Of a stretch of DNA of 23,271 bases, positions 1 to 7,251 are shown one piece after another; the first letter of the stretch is position 1, and the number at the start of each line of letters is the position of its first letter. The translations under genes and the position numbers were made by a program. Origin of the DNA: Streptomyces roseochromogenus subsp. oscitans DS 12.976 (GTDB lineage: Bacteria > Actinomycetota > Actinomycetes > Streptomycetales > Streptomycetaceae). The DNA lies in contig NZ_CM002285.1 in the NCBI RefSeq assembly GCF_000497445.1, positions 4,307,430 through 4,330,700 on the forward strand. Direction: 5' to 3'. Under the pieces are notes generated by a model, which was not told where the DNA came from, made no database searches, and saw only the letters and a program-made list of their open reading frames with translations.

Positions 1-2664
1 ATGGCGCCCCTGGCCCAGTTGGCCGAGGAGCTGCCGCGGGACGAGGAGGTGCTGGCGGAGCTGCTGCGCTGCGAGGCCGCCGGGGCGGGGCGGGCCGCGG
101 CGCTCAGCCGGTACGACGCCTATCGGCGGCGGGTGCGGGATGAGCTGGGGGCCGATCCTGGGCCCCAACTCAAGGCCGTGTACCAGGAGTTGCTGAGCGC
201 GGACGCGCCGCCCGTCCGGCACGGGGTGCCGCATGAGCCGAATCCGCTGCTGGGGCGGGACGCCGACCTCGCCGCCGTGGCCGGGCTGCTGCGGGAGGCC
301 AGGGTGGTCACCGTCGTCGGTCCTGGCGGGCTGGGCAAGACCCGGCTCTCGCACGCGGTGAGCCGGGCCGCCGAGCAGCCCGTGGTGCACTTCGTCACCC
401 TGGCCGGTGTCACCGCCGACGACGACGTGGCCGGGGAGGTCGCCTCGGCGGTCGGTGCCGGGGAGAGCCGGCAGTTCGCCGGGGGCGGGGATGCCGTGAG
501 CGGCATCGTCGGCTCGCTCGGCGGCGGGCCGGTCCTGCTGGTGCTGGACAACTGCGAGCATGTCATCGCGGGTGCGGCCGCTCTCGTCCAGGCGCTGGTG
601 TCGCGGTCCAGGCAGCTGCGGGTACTGGCCACCAGCCGGGCCCCGCTGGGGCTGACCTCGGAGTCCGTGTACGCGCTGCCGGAGCTGTCCCAGGCGACCT
701 CGGTGGAACTCTTCGTACAGCGGGCGCGGGCCGCCCGGCCCGGCGTGGAGCTGCCCGCGGGCCCGGTCGCCGAGATCTGCCGGCATCTGGACGGGCTGCC
801 GCTCGCCGTGGAGCTGGCCGCGGCCCGGGTCCGGGTGCTCTCCGTGGCCGACATCTCCCGCCGGCTGCGGGACCGGTTCGCGCTGCTGCGCGGCGGTTCC
901 CGTGACACACCCGAGCGGCACCGCACATTGCGGGCCGTCGTCGACTGGAGCTGGAATCTGCTGGAACCCGACGGCCAGGCCGCCCTGCGCGCCCTGTCCG
1001 TGTTCCCCGGCGGCTTCACCGAGGACGCGGCCGAGTATGTGCTCGGCGACACCGGGGACGCGCTGGAGCTGCTGGAGCAGCTGGCCGGACAGTCGCTGGT
1101 CAAGGTGGGCGACAGCCCGTCCGGGGTGCGCTTCCACATGCTGGAGACGCTGCGGGAGTTCGGCGCCGCCAAGCGTGCCGAGGCCGGCGCGGAGGAGGCG
1201 GTCACCGAGCGGTTCCTCGCCTGGGCACGGGACTTCGGCCGCGCCCATCACGATGTGATGTTCAGCAGCGACCCCGTACCCGCCTGGCTGCGCATCCGGG
1301 CCGAGCAGGACAACCTCGTGCTGGCACTGCGCCACGCCCTGGCCCGCGCCGACGGGCCGAGCACGGCCGCCGTCACCGCCGTTCTGGCCTCCCTGTGGGC
1401 CACCGACTCCAACTACCTCCGGCTCACGGCCCTCACCGCCGAGACCGGCGGGCCGCTGTCCCGGTTCCGGCCCGGACCCGAGAGCCCCGAGGACGTGGAG
1501 CCGGCGCGTAGCGCGGCGGCCGTGTGCACGGCGAGCCTATTCATGGGCCACGGCCCGCACGCCGTACGGCAGTTGGTCACACTGCGCCGGCTGCCGCCCG
1601 CGCCGCCGGACACCCTGCTGCGGGCGCTGTCGATCGTGCTGTGCGCCGTCCCGGACATCCATCCGCCGCGGTTCGACCGGCTGGGAGAACTGTGCCAGTC
1701 CGGCGAGCCGCTGCTGGCGGGCGTCGCGGCCGGCGTGGCGAGCTATGTGTGGGAGTCGCAGCATGAGACGGAGCGCGCGCTGGCGTACGCCCGCCGGATG
1801 CTCGACGCGCTGGCGCCGCTCGGCAATCCGGCCACCCGGCTGCTCAGCCACGGGCGGATCAGCGAGCTGTGCCTGCAGTCCGATCGGGGCGCGGAGGCGT
1901 ACGGCCATCTGCGGGCCGCGCTGGACGCGCTCGGCGAGTTCAACCGGTTCGGCGACTGGTCGGACTCGGTCGGGGTGCACTGGGGGCTGGTGCTCGCCTG
2001 TCTGCAGCGCGGGGACGTCGAGGAGGCGGAGTACTGGCTGAGACTCGCGGAGCTGGACCAGCCGCCGGAGTCCGCCCGGGTCTTCAGCCCCGATCTGCCG
2101 GCCCGGGCGGAGATCGCGCTGAGCCGGGGGCTGACCGAGGTCGGGCTCGGGCTGTGGCGCCGGGCGGCCGCGCGGATACGGGAGGACAGCCTGCTGTATC
2201 CCGGTGACCCGTTCGTCGAGCCGTGGTCGCTTCAGGTGCGGTCGGCCGCGCTGGCGGCGCATGCGCAGGCCGGCCGGCTGGAGCCGGTGGCCGACCTCGC
2301 CGAGGAACTGCGGGAGCGGCTGCTCGGGATGCTGTCCGGAGCCGCGGCGCAGGGCGCTCTGGCCGCCGGGGCTCCGGTGGAACTACCGGTGTACGGCACG
2401 GTGTTGCTGGCACTCGGCTTCGCCGGGCTGGCCCGGGGCGAGCCGGGGGCGGTACGGCTGGTGGCGCTCACGGAGCGGATGCCGGCGGTACGGGAGTTCC
2501 CCACCCTGTCCCTGTCCCGGTCCCGGGAGGCGGCCGAGAACGCCGACAGGGCGGCGTACGCCGACGCGAGGTCGAGGTACGCCGCCCTGGGGCGGGAGGA
2601 GTTGCGGGCACAGGCGCTGCGCGAGCTGACCGGCGGTGATCCGCCCGAGTCGACCGGCTGGTGA
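1..2664 (+). CDS. AfsR/SARP-family regulator with BTAD and NB-ARC domains (5' truncated)
   Basis: The 887 visible residues lack the N-terminal DNA-binding domain expected of a SARP, so the gene almost certainly begins upstream of the window and the first ATG is internal. Residues about 1-65 fit the end of a bacterial transcriptional activator domain (DELGADPGPQL near 48-58). A STAND/NB-ARC ATPase follows, with Walker A GPGGLGKT (107-114), Walker B LLVLDNCEH (about 179-187), the sensor-like ATSRAPLGL (210-218) and GLPLA (265-269). The helical C-terminal half (about 430-887) is probably TPR-like. Family members activate secondary-metabolism or transport genes, with the ATPase and repeat parts acting as a signal-dependent switch. 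The gene runs towards a DrrAB-type exporter whose upstream region has SARP-like direct repeats, so the exporter is a candidate target; that link is inferred. Confidence 0.9.
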   Translation: MAPLAQLAEELPRDEEVLAELLRCEAAGAGRAAALSRYDAYRRRVRDELGADPGPQLKAVYQELLSADAPPVRHGVPHEPNPLLGRDADLAAVAGLLREARVVTVVGPGGLGKTRLSHAVSRAAEQPVVHFVTLAGVTADDDVAGEVASAVGAGESRQFAGGGDAVSGIVGSLGGGPVLLVLDNCEHVIAGAAALVQALVSRSRQLRVLATSRAPLGLTSESVYALPELSQATSVELFVQRARAARPGVELPAGPVAEICRHLDGLPLAVELAAARVRVLSVADISRRLRDRFALLRGGSRDTPERHRTLRAVVDWSWNLLEPDGQAALRALSVFPGGFTEDAAEYVLGDTGDALELLEQLAGQSLVKVGDSPSGVRFHMLETLREFGAAKRAEAGAEEAVTERFLAWARDFGRAHHDVMFSSDPVPAWLRIRAEQDNLVLALRHALARADGPSTAAVTAVLASLWATDSNYLRLTALTAETGGPLSRFRPGPESPEDVEPARSAAAVCTASLFMGHGPHAVRQLVTLRRLPPAPPDTLLRALSIVLCAVPDIHPPRFDRLGELCQSGEPLLAGVAAGVASYVWESQHETERALAYARRMLDALAPLGNPATRLLSHGRISELCLQSDRGAEAYGHLRAALDALGEFNRFGDWSDSVGVHWGLVLACLQRGDVEEAEYWLRLAELDQPPESARVFSPDLPARAEIALSRGLTEVGLGLWRRAAARIREDSLLYPGDPFVEPWSLQVRSAALAAHAQAGRLEPVADLAEELRERLLGMLSGAAAQGALAAGAPVELPVYGTVLLALGFAGLARGEPGAVRLVALTERMPAVREFPTLSLSRSREAAENADRAAYADARSRYAALGREELRAQALRELTGGDPPESTGW

Positions 2665-2690
2665 CCCGCCCGAGCCGACCGGTCTCCCGC
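2641..2690. repeat. Imperfect 25-bp tandem duplication across the regulator stop codon
   Basis: The 17 bases at 2641-2657 recur at 2666-2682 with one mismatch, a 25-bp offset that straddles the TGA at 2662-2664. GACCGG (2652-2657) and CCGGTC (2679-2684) can also pair, giving a weak hairpin between two convergent genes only 27 bp apart. It could be a poor bidirectional terminator or simply a local slippage duplication. Confidence 0.5.
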
Positions 2691-2691
2691 C

Positions 2692-3486
2692 TCACCGCTT
2701 GGGCTCGCGGTTGAACCGCGCCTTGGACCACAGGTAGCCCAGTACCGTCAGCCCCAGGCACCAGCCGACGGCGAGCACCGCGTTCTTCGTGCCGATCCCG
2801 CTGCCGAGCAGCAGTCCGCGCAGGGTCTCGATGCAGGGCGAGAAGGGCTGGTACTCGGCGAACCAGCGGAACCCGCTCGGCATGGAGTTCACCGGCACGA
2901 ACGCGCTGGACAGGAGCGGCAGCATCGTCAGTGGCATCCCGAGGTTGCTGGCCCCCTCGGGGTTGGGGCTGACCAGGCCGATGCCGACCGCGATCCAGGT
3001 CAGCGCGAGGCTGACCAGAGCCATCAGCCCGGCCGCCGCGATCCACTCCACCGGTGTCGCGTCGGGCCGGAAGCCGATGGCCAGTGCGATGCCCAGGATC
3101 AGCACCAGAGCCAGCATCGTCTGGATCACGCTGCCGATCACATGGCCGATCAGCACGGAGGCGCGGGAGATCGCCATGGTGCGGAACCGGGCGATGACGC
3201 CCTCGGTCATGTCGGTGCACACGGACACCGCGGTGCCGAGCGAGATCATGCCCACGGTCATGAGAAGAATGCCGGGGACGAGGTAGGCGATGTAGTCGGC
3301 ACGGTCCGCGTGACCGCCGTTGAGGCCGGCGCTCATCGCGTTGCCGAAGACGTAGACGAACAGCAGCAGGAGCATGACCGGGGTGAGCAGGACGTTCAGA
3401 GTGAGGGAGGGGTAGCGGCGGGCGTGCAGGAGGGTGCGCCGCAGCATGGTGACGTTGTCGCGGAACGCGTGGCCGGCGGTGCTCAT
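2692..3486 (-). CDS. ABC-2 type exporter permease, DrrB family
   Basis: This 264-residue integral membrane protein has a cytoplasmic N-terminal stretch (FRDNVTMLRRTLLHARRYPS) followed by about six hydrophobic segments, the usual ABC-2/DrrB layout. The segment GFRWFAEYQPFSPCIETLRG before the last helices matches the conserved ABC-2 motif, in which a large hydrophilic turn precedes P-x-x-x-x-x-E-x-x-R. Its start overlaps the stop of the upstream ATPase gene by 4 bp (3483-3486), so the two are translationally coupled and probably form one exporter for a drug-like or lipid-like compound. The substrate cannot be read from the sequence. It ends 27 bp from the convergent SARP gene. Confidence 0.9.
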   Translation of the reverse strand: MSTAGHAFRDNVTMLRRTLLHARRYPSLTLNVLLTPVMLLLLFVYVFGNAMSAGLNGGHADRADYIAYLVPGILLMTVGMISLGTAVSVCTDMTEGVIARFRTMAISRASVLIGHVIGSVIQTMLALVLILGIALAIGFRPDATPVEWIAAAGLMALVSLALTWIAVGIGLVSPNPEGASNLGMPLTMLPLLSSAFVPVNSMPSGFRWFAEYQPFSPCIETLRGLLLGSGIGTKNAVLAVGWCLGLTVLGYLWSKARFNREPKR

Positions 3487-4463
3487 CGAGTGGTCTCCTT
3501 CGCAACGGAGTTGGCGGGCTGGGCGGGTACGGGGCTACCGGTCAGGGCGAAGAACACGTCGTCCAGGTCCGGGGTGTGCACGGACAGCTCGTCGGCCTCG
3601 ATGCCGGCGGCGTCGAGCCAGTCGAGGACGGCGCGCAGCTCGCGCTGGCTGCCGTCGCTGGGGATCTGCAGGGCGAGCGACTCGTCGTCGCGTGTGGTCT
3701 CGCGCAGCGCGGTCGCCGCCCGCTCGTACGCCACCGGTTCGGAGAACCGCAGCCGTATGTGACCGCCGGGGACGAGCCGCTTCAGCTCGTCGGCGCTGCC
3801 CTCGGCGACGAGCTTGCCGCCGTTGAGCACCGCGATCCGGTCGGCGAGCTGGTCGGCCTCTTCCAGGTACTGGGTGGTGAGGAAGACGGTCGCACCGCCC
3901 GCGACCAGCTCACGGATGATCTGCCACATGGTGTGGCGGGAGCGCGGGTCGAGGCCGGTGGTGGGCTCGTCGAGGAAGATGATCCGCGGGTTGCCGACCA
4001 GGGTCATGGCGATGTCGAGGCGGCGCTTCATACCGCCGGAGTAGGTGGAGGCAGGCTTCTTCGCGGCCTCCACCAGGTCGAAGCGCTCCAGCAGCTCGAC
4101 GGTGGCCCGCCGTCCCTCACGCCTGGAGAGGTGGTGCAGGTCGGCCATCAACAGCATGTTCTCCTCGCCGGTGATCAGCCCGTCCACGGCGGAGAACTGG
4201 CCGGTGACCCCGATGGCCGCCCGGACCGCCTGGGCCTCGGCGGTGAGATGGTGCCCGGCGACCCGTGCCTCGCCGGCGTCGGCGGAGATCAGGGTGGACA
4301 GGATGTTGACCGCCGTGGTCTTGCCCGCGCCGTTCGGCCCGAGCAGCGAGAAGATCGTGCCGGCGGGCACCTGGATGTCGATGCCGTCGAGGACGGTCTT
4401 GTCCCCGTAGGCCTTGCGCAGCCCGGTGGCCGCGATGGCGAGTGCGTGCTCTGTCGTCGTCAT
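3483..4463 (-). CDS. ABC transporter ATP-binding protein, DrrA family
   Basis: This 326-residue protein energises the neighbouring permease. It shows Walker A GPNGAGKT (42-49), Q-loop VTGQFSAVD (86-94), signature YSGGMKRRL (141-149), Walker B IIFLDEP (161-167) and D-loop TTGLDPRS (168-175). The usual switch histidine after Walker B is a glutamine (FLTTQYLEEAD, about 194-204), as in DrrA-type exporters. The region after about residue 225 is the C-terminal extension found in DrrA proteins. The ATG at 4463 has GGGG only one base upstream, so a leaderless or weakly initiated transcript is plausible. It is the first gene of a two-gene operon with the permease. Three 11-nt direct repeats lie 25-57 bp upstream. 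Confidence 0.93.
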   Translation of the reverse strand: MTTTEHALAIAATGLRKAYGDKTVLDGIDIQVPAGTIFSLLGPNGAGKTTAVNILSTLISADAGEARVAGHHLTAEAQAVRAAIGVTGQFSAVDGLITGEENMLLMADLHHLSRREGRRATVELLERFDLVEAAKKPASTYSGGMKRRLDIAMTLVGNPRIIFLDEPTTGLDPRSRHTMWQIIRELVAGGATVFLTTQYLEEADQLADRIAVLNGGKLVAEGSADELKRLVPGGHIRLRFSEPVAYERAATALRETTRDDESLALQIPSDGSQRELRAVLDWLDAAGIEADELSVHTPDLDDVFFALTGSPVPAQPANSVAKETTR

Positions 4464-4487
4464 GCCCCAGAGCGTGCGGCCCGGGCG

Positions 4488-4520
4488 GTTCAGACCGGCT
4501 TCAACCGGGTTTCAGCCGGG
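4488..4520. promoter_or_regulatory. Three tandem 11-nt direct repeats, SARP/PHO-box-like operator
   Basis: The units start at 4488, 4499 and 4510: GTTCAGACCGG, CTTCAACCGGG and TTTCAGCCGGG. All share TTCA at positions 2-5 and a CCGG core. An 11-nt period places all copies on one face of the helix, the arrangement known for SARP heptamer sites and PHO boxes. On the minus strand they lie just upstream of the ABC operon start at 4463, with a poor -10-like CACGCT at 4476-4471. An inverted copy of one half-site (GCTGAAAC, 4539-4546) mirrors GTTTCAGC at 4509-4516. Confidence 0.55.
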
Positions 4521-4613
4521 CGGGCGGGGCCATGGCGAGCTGAAACACGCAGGTGGAACGCGGTCTGAGCAGCGACGGGCGGCGCCGACGCGGAGAGCGG
4601 CGACCCGGCCTTT

Positions 4614-4619
4614 TAGGCT
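4614..4619 (+). promoter_or_regulatory. Candidate -10 element for nadE
   Basis: TAGGCT resembles the actinomycete vegetative -10 (TAGRRT-like) and lies about 45 bp before the nadE start. No convincing -35 hexamer was found 17-18 bp upstream, and TAGGAA at 4628-4633 is an alternative. This is only a suggestion. Confidence 0.3.
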
Positions 4620-4664
4620 TCCTCCTGTAGGAACGTCGCTTCGAAGGCTGCAAGAGAGGTCCCG

Positions 4665-6713
4665 TTGAGCTTCTGGTCGATCTACCAGCACGGCTTCGCG
4701 CGCGTCGCCGCGTGTACGGGCCACACCGTCATCGCCGACCCGCACGCCAACGCCGAGGCGGTCCTGCGCCATGCGCGCCGGTGTGCCGAGGAGGGCGTGG
4801 CCGTCGCCGTGTTCCCGGAGCTGTGCCTGTCCGGGTACGCGATCGACGACCTGCTGCTGCAGGACGCGCTGCTCGACGACGTCGAGACGGCGCTCGCCGG
4901 CATCGTGGCCGAGTCGGCGGACCTGCTGCCGGTGCTGGTCGTCGGCGCCCCGCTGCGCCACCGCGACCGGATCTTCAACTGCGCGGTGCTCGTGCACCGC
5001 GGCCGGATCCTCGGCGTCGTACCGAAGTCGTACCCCCCGAACTACCGGGAGTTCTACGAGCGCCGGCAGATCGCCGCGGGCGACGACGAGCGCGGCGGAA
5101 CGATCCGGCTCGCCGGCACCGACGTACCGTTCGGCGTGGACCTGCTCTTCGCGGCGGCGGACGTGCCCGGGCTCGTGCTGCACGCCGAGGTCTGCGAGGA
5201 CATGTGGGTCCCGGTGCCGCCGAGCGCGGAGGCTGCGCTGGCCGGCGCGACCGTCCTCGTCAACCTCTCGGGCAGCCCGATCACGGTCGGCCGGGCCGAG
5301 GACCGCAAGCTGCTGTGCCGCTCGGCGTCCGCACGCTGCCTCGCCGCGTACGTCTACGCGGCGGCCGGCCTCGGCGAGTCGACCACCGACCTGTCCTGGG
5401 ACGGCCAGACCCTGATCTACGAGAACGGGGTGCTGCTGGACGAGAGCGAGCGGTTCCCGCTCGGCGAGCAGTACGCGGTCGCCGACATCGACCTGGACCT
5501 GCTGCGGCAGGAGCGGCAGCGGATGGGAACGTTCGGCGAGAACCGCCGTACGCATGCCGCGCGCACCGTCGGCTTCCGGACAGTGTCCTTCGAACTCGCC
5601 CCGCCGGCCGCCGCCGACCTCGGCCTGCGCCGCAGCGTCGAGCGCTTCCCGTTCGTCCCGGCCGACGCCGAACGTCTCGCCCTCGACTGCTACGAGGCGT
5701 ACAACATCCAGGTCGCCGGCCTGCAGCAGCGCCTCGCCGCGATCGGCGGCCCCAAGGTCGTCATCGGGGTCTCCGGCGGACTGGACTCCACACACGCACT
5801 GATCGTCGCCGCCCGCGCGATGGACCGCGCCGGCCGCCCGCGCAGCGACATCCTGGCCTTCACCCTGCCCGGCTTCGCCACCAGCGACCACACCAAGGAC
5901 AACGCACACCGGCTGATGCGCGCCCTCGGCGTCACCGCGGCCGAGCTGGACATCACGCCGACCGCGCGGCTGATGCTGAAGGAGATCGGCCACCCCTTCG
6001 CCGCCGGCGAGCCGGTGTACGACGTCACCTTCGAGAACGTCCAGGCGGGCCTGCGCACCGACTATCTCTTCCGGCTGGCCAACCAGCGCGGCGGCATCGT
6101 GCTCGGCACCGGCGACCTCTCCGAGCTGGCGCTCGGCTGGTCCACGTACGGCGTCGGCGACCAGATGAGCCACTACAACGTCAACTCCGGCGTGCCGAAG
6201 ACGCTGATCCAGCACCTCATCCGGTGGGTCATCAGCAGCGAGCAGTTCGACGAGGAGACCAGCAAGATCCTGGCCGCCATCCTCGACACGGAGATCAGCC
6301 CCGAACTCGTACCCGGCGAGGAGATGCAGTCCACCGAGTCGAAGATCGGCCCGTACGCGCTGCACGACTTCACCCTCTACTACGTCCTGCGCCACGGCTT
6401 CCGCCCCGCCAAGATCGCCTTCCTGGCCTGGCACGCCTGGCACGACCGCGAGTCCGGCGCCTGGCCGCCCGGCTTCCCCGAGGCCGAGCGCGGCGCGTAC
6501 GACCTCGCGGAGATCCGCCGGTGGCTGGAGGTCTTCATCCGCCGCTTCTTCGCCTTCTCCCAGTTCAAGCGCTCAGCCATGCCGAACGGCCCGAAGGTCT
6601 CGGCAGGCGGTTCGCTGTCACCCCGCGGCGACTGGCGGGCCCCGTCGGACGGCAACGCACACGCCTGGCTGCGGGACTTGGAGCGGTTCGACCTCGACGC
6701 GGTGGACCAATAG
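4665..6713 (+). CDS. nadE: Glutamine-dependent NAD+ synthetase
   Basis: This cytoplasmic 682-residue enzyme amidates nicotinate adenine dinucleotide to NAD+ using glutamine and ATP, the last step of NAD biosynthesis. The N-terminal carbon-nitrogen hydrolase (glutaminase) domain carries the Glu-Lys-Cys triad at E52 (FPELCLSGY), K121 (VVPKSYPP) and C177 (EVCEDMW). The C-terminal synthetase domain has the P-loop SGGLDST (370-376), with further conserved stretches such as [16 protein letters not shown]. Length and sequence agree closely with the long actinobacterial form known from Mycobacterium tuberculosis. The start is the TTG at 4665: AGAGAGG (4653-4659) sits 5 nt upstream, and the conserved N-terminus ([15 protein letters not shown]) begins immediately. 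It stands alone, divergent from the ABC operon. Confidence 0.97.
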   Translation: MSFWSIYQHGFARVAACTGHTVIADPHANAEAVLRHARRCAEEGVAVAVFPELCLSGYAIDDLLLQDALLDDVETALAGIVAESADLLPVLVVGAPLRHRDRIFNCAVLVHRGRILGVVPKSYPPNYREFYERRQIAAGDDERGGTIRLAGTDVPFGVDLLFAAADVPGLVLHAEVCEDMWVPVPPSAEAALAGATVLVNLSGSPITVGRAEDRKLLCRSASARCLAAYVYAAAGLGESTTDLSWDGQTLIYENGVLLDESERFPLGEQYAVADIDLDLLRQERQRMGTFGENRRTHAARTVGFRTVSFELAPPAAADLGLRRSVERFPFVPADAERLALDCYEAYNIQVAGLQQRLAAIGGPKVVIGVSGGLDSTHALIVAARAMDRAGRPRSDILAFTLPGFATSDHTKDNAHRLMRALGVTAAELDITPTARLMLKEIGHPFAAGEPVYDVTFENVQAGLRTDYLFRLANQRGGIVLGTGDLSELALGWSTYGVGDQMSHYNVNSGVPKTLIQHLIRWVISSEQFDEETSKILAAILDTEISPELVPGEEMQSTESKIGPYALHDFTLYYVLRHGFRPAKIAFLAWHAWHDRESGAWPPGFPEAERGAYDLAEIRRWLEVFIRRFFAFSQFKRSAMPNGPKVSAGGSLSPRGDWRAPSDGNAHAWLRDLERFDLDAVDQ

Positions 6714-6790
6714 CCGCTACGGCGACGCGACGCCACACAGGGCAGCGGGCCGTACTCCAGGACCCGGGCACCAGGCGTCGCCACCACAAG

Positions 6791-6796
6791 TAGGGT
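6791..6796 (+). promoter_or_regulatory. Candidate -10 element for the EACC1-caspase operon
   Basis: TAGGGT fits the actinomycete TAGRNT -10 pattern and lies 35 bp upstream of the EACC1-like gene. No good -35 is visible at the expected spacing. The 118 bp between nadE and this gene hold no other structure that I could support. Confidence 0.3.
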
Positions 6797-6831
6797 GTCC
6801 GCACGCGACGCAGAGAACACGGGCATGGGTG

Positions 6832-7251
6832 ATGAGCAAGACGATACGGCTCGAACTGATCGGGCTTCCCGACTCGGACGAGGAGGAAATGCTGCGGCTG
6901 AGCGGTCATCTGCGCCATGCCCTCCTGGAGTTGGACGTGGTGGACGCTCGGCACGCCCCGTCCTCTGCTGACACCCCGGCCGGAGCGAAGAGCGGCGAAC
7001 TGATCAGCTTCGGTGCGCTCGTGGTCACGGCCACGCCCTGGGTCGTGAGCCAGGTCGTCAAACTCGCCGACAGCTGGCTGAAGAACCGCCCAGTGCGCGG
7101 CATCAAAGTGGAACTGGACGGGCTCGTCCTTGAGTTGAGCGATGCCTCGGCCGTCGAGCGGGAGCGTCTGGTCGACGCCTTTCTGACGCGGCTCGCCCAG
7201 CCGGCTGACGACGCAGAGGACACCGAAGAGCCGCAGACGCCCGCCTCATGA
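6832..7251 (+). CDS. EACC1-like (effector-associated constant component) protein
   Basis: This small 139-residue protein has an N-terminal beta-rich start (KTIRLELIGLP), an acidic helical part, a hydrophobic segment at about 58-77 (FGALVVTATPWVVSQVV within it), then SWLKNR and a strand pair (GIKVELDGLVLELSD) with a C-terminal acidic tail. This order matches the EACC1 family, the invariant partner of variable effectors in actinobacterial and other conflict systems. Its stop overlaps the start of the caspase-like gene (ATGA, 7248-7251), the partner arrangement expected for EACC1. The start is the ATG at 6832; a GTG one codon earlier is possible, and no strong ribosome site is seen. The hydrophobic segment may insert in a membrane or pack in a core. 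The family call rests on pattern and context, without a search. Confidence 0.7.
   Translation: MSKTIRLELIGLPDSDEEEMLRLSGHLRHALLELDVVDARHAPSSADTPAGAKSGELISFGALVVTATPWVVSQVVKLADSWLKNRPVRGIKVELDGLVLELSDASAVERERLVDAFLTRLAQPADDAEDTEEPQTPAS

Noticed and set aside
4512..6443. Long minus-strand open frame of 643 codons opposite nadE
   Set aside because: It is antisense to a clearly conserved NAD synthetase with all catalytic motifs. Its composition (Val/Gly/Ala/Arg/His/Gln) is that of a GC-rich shadow frame.
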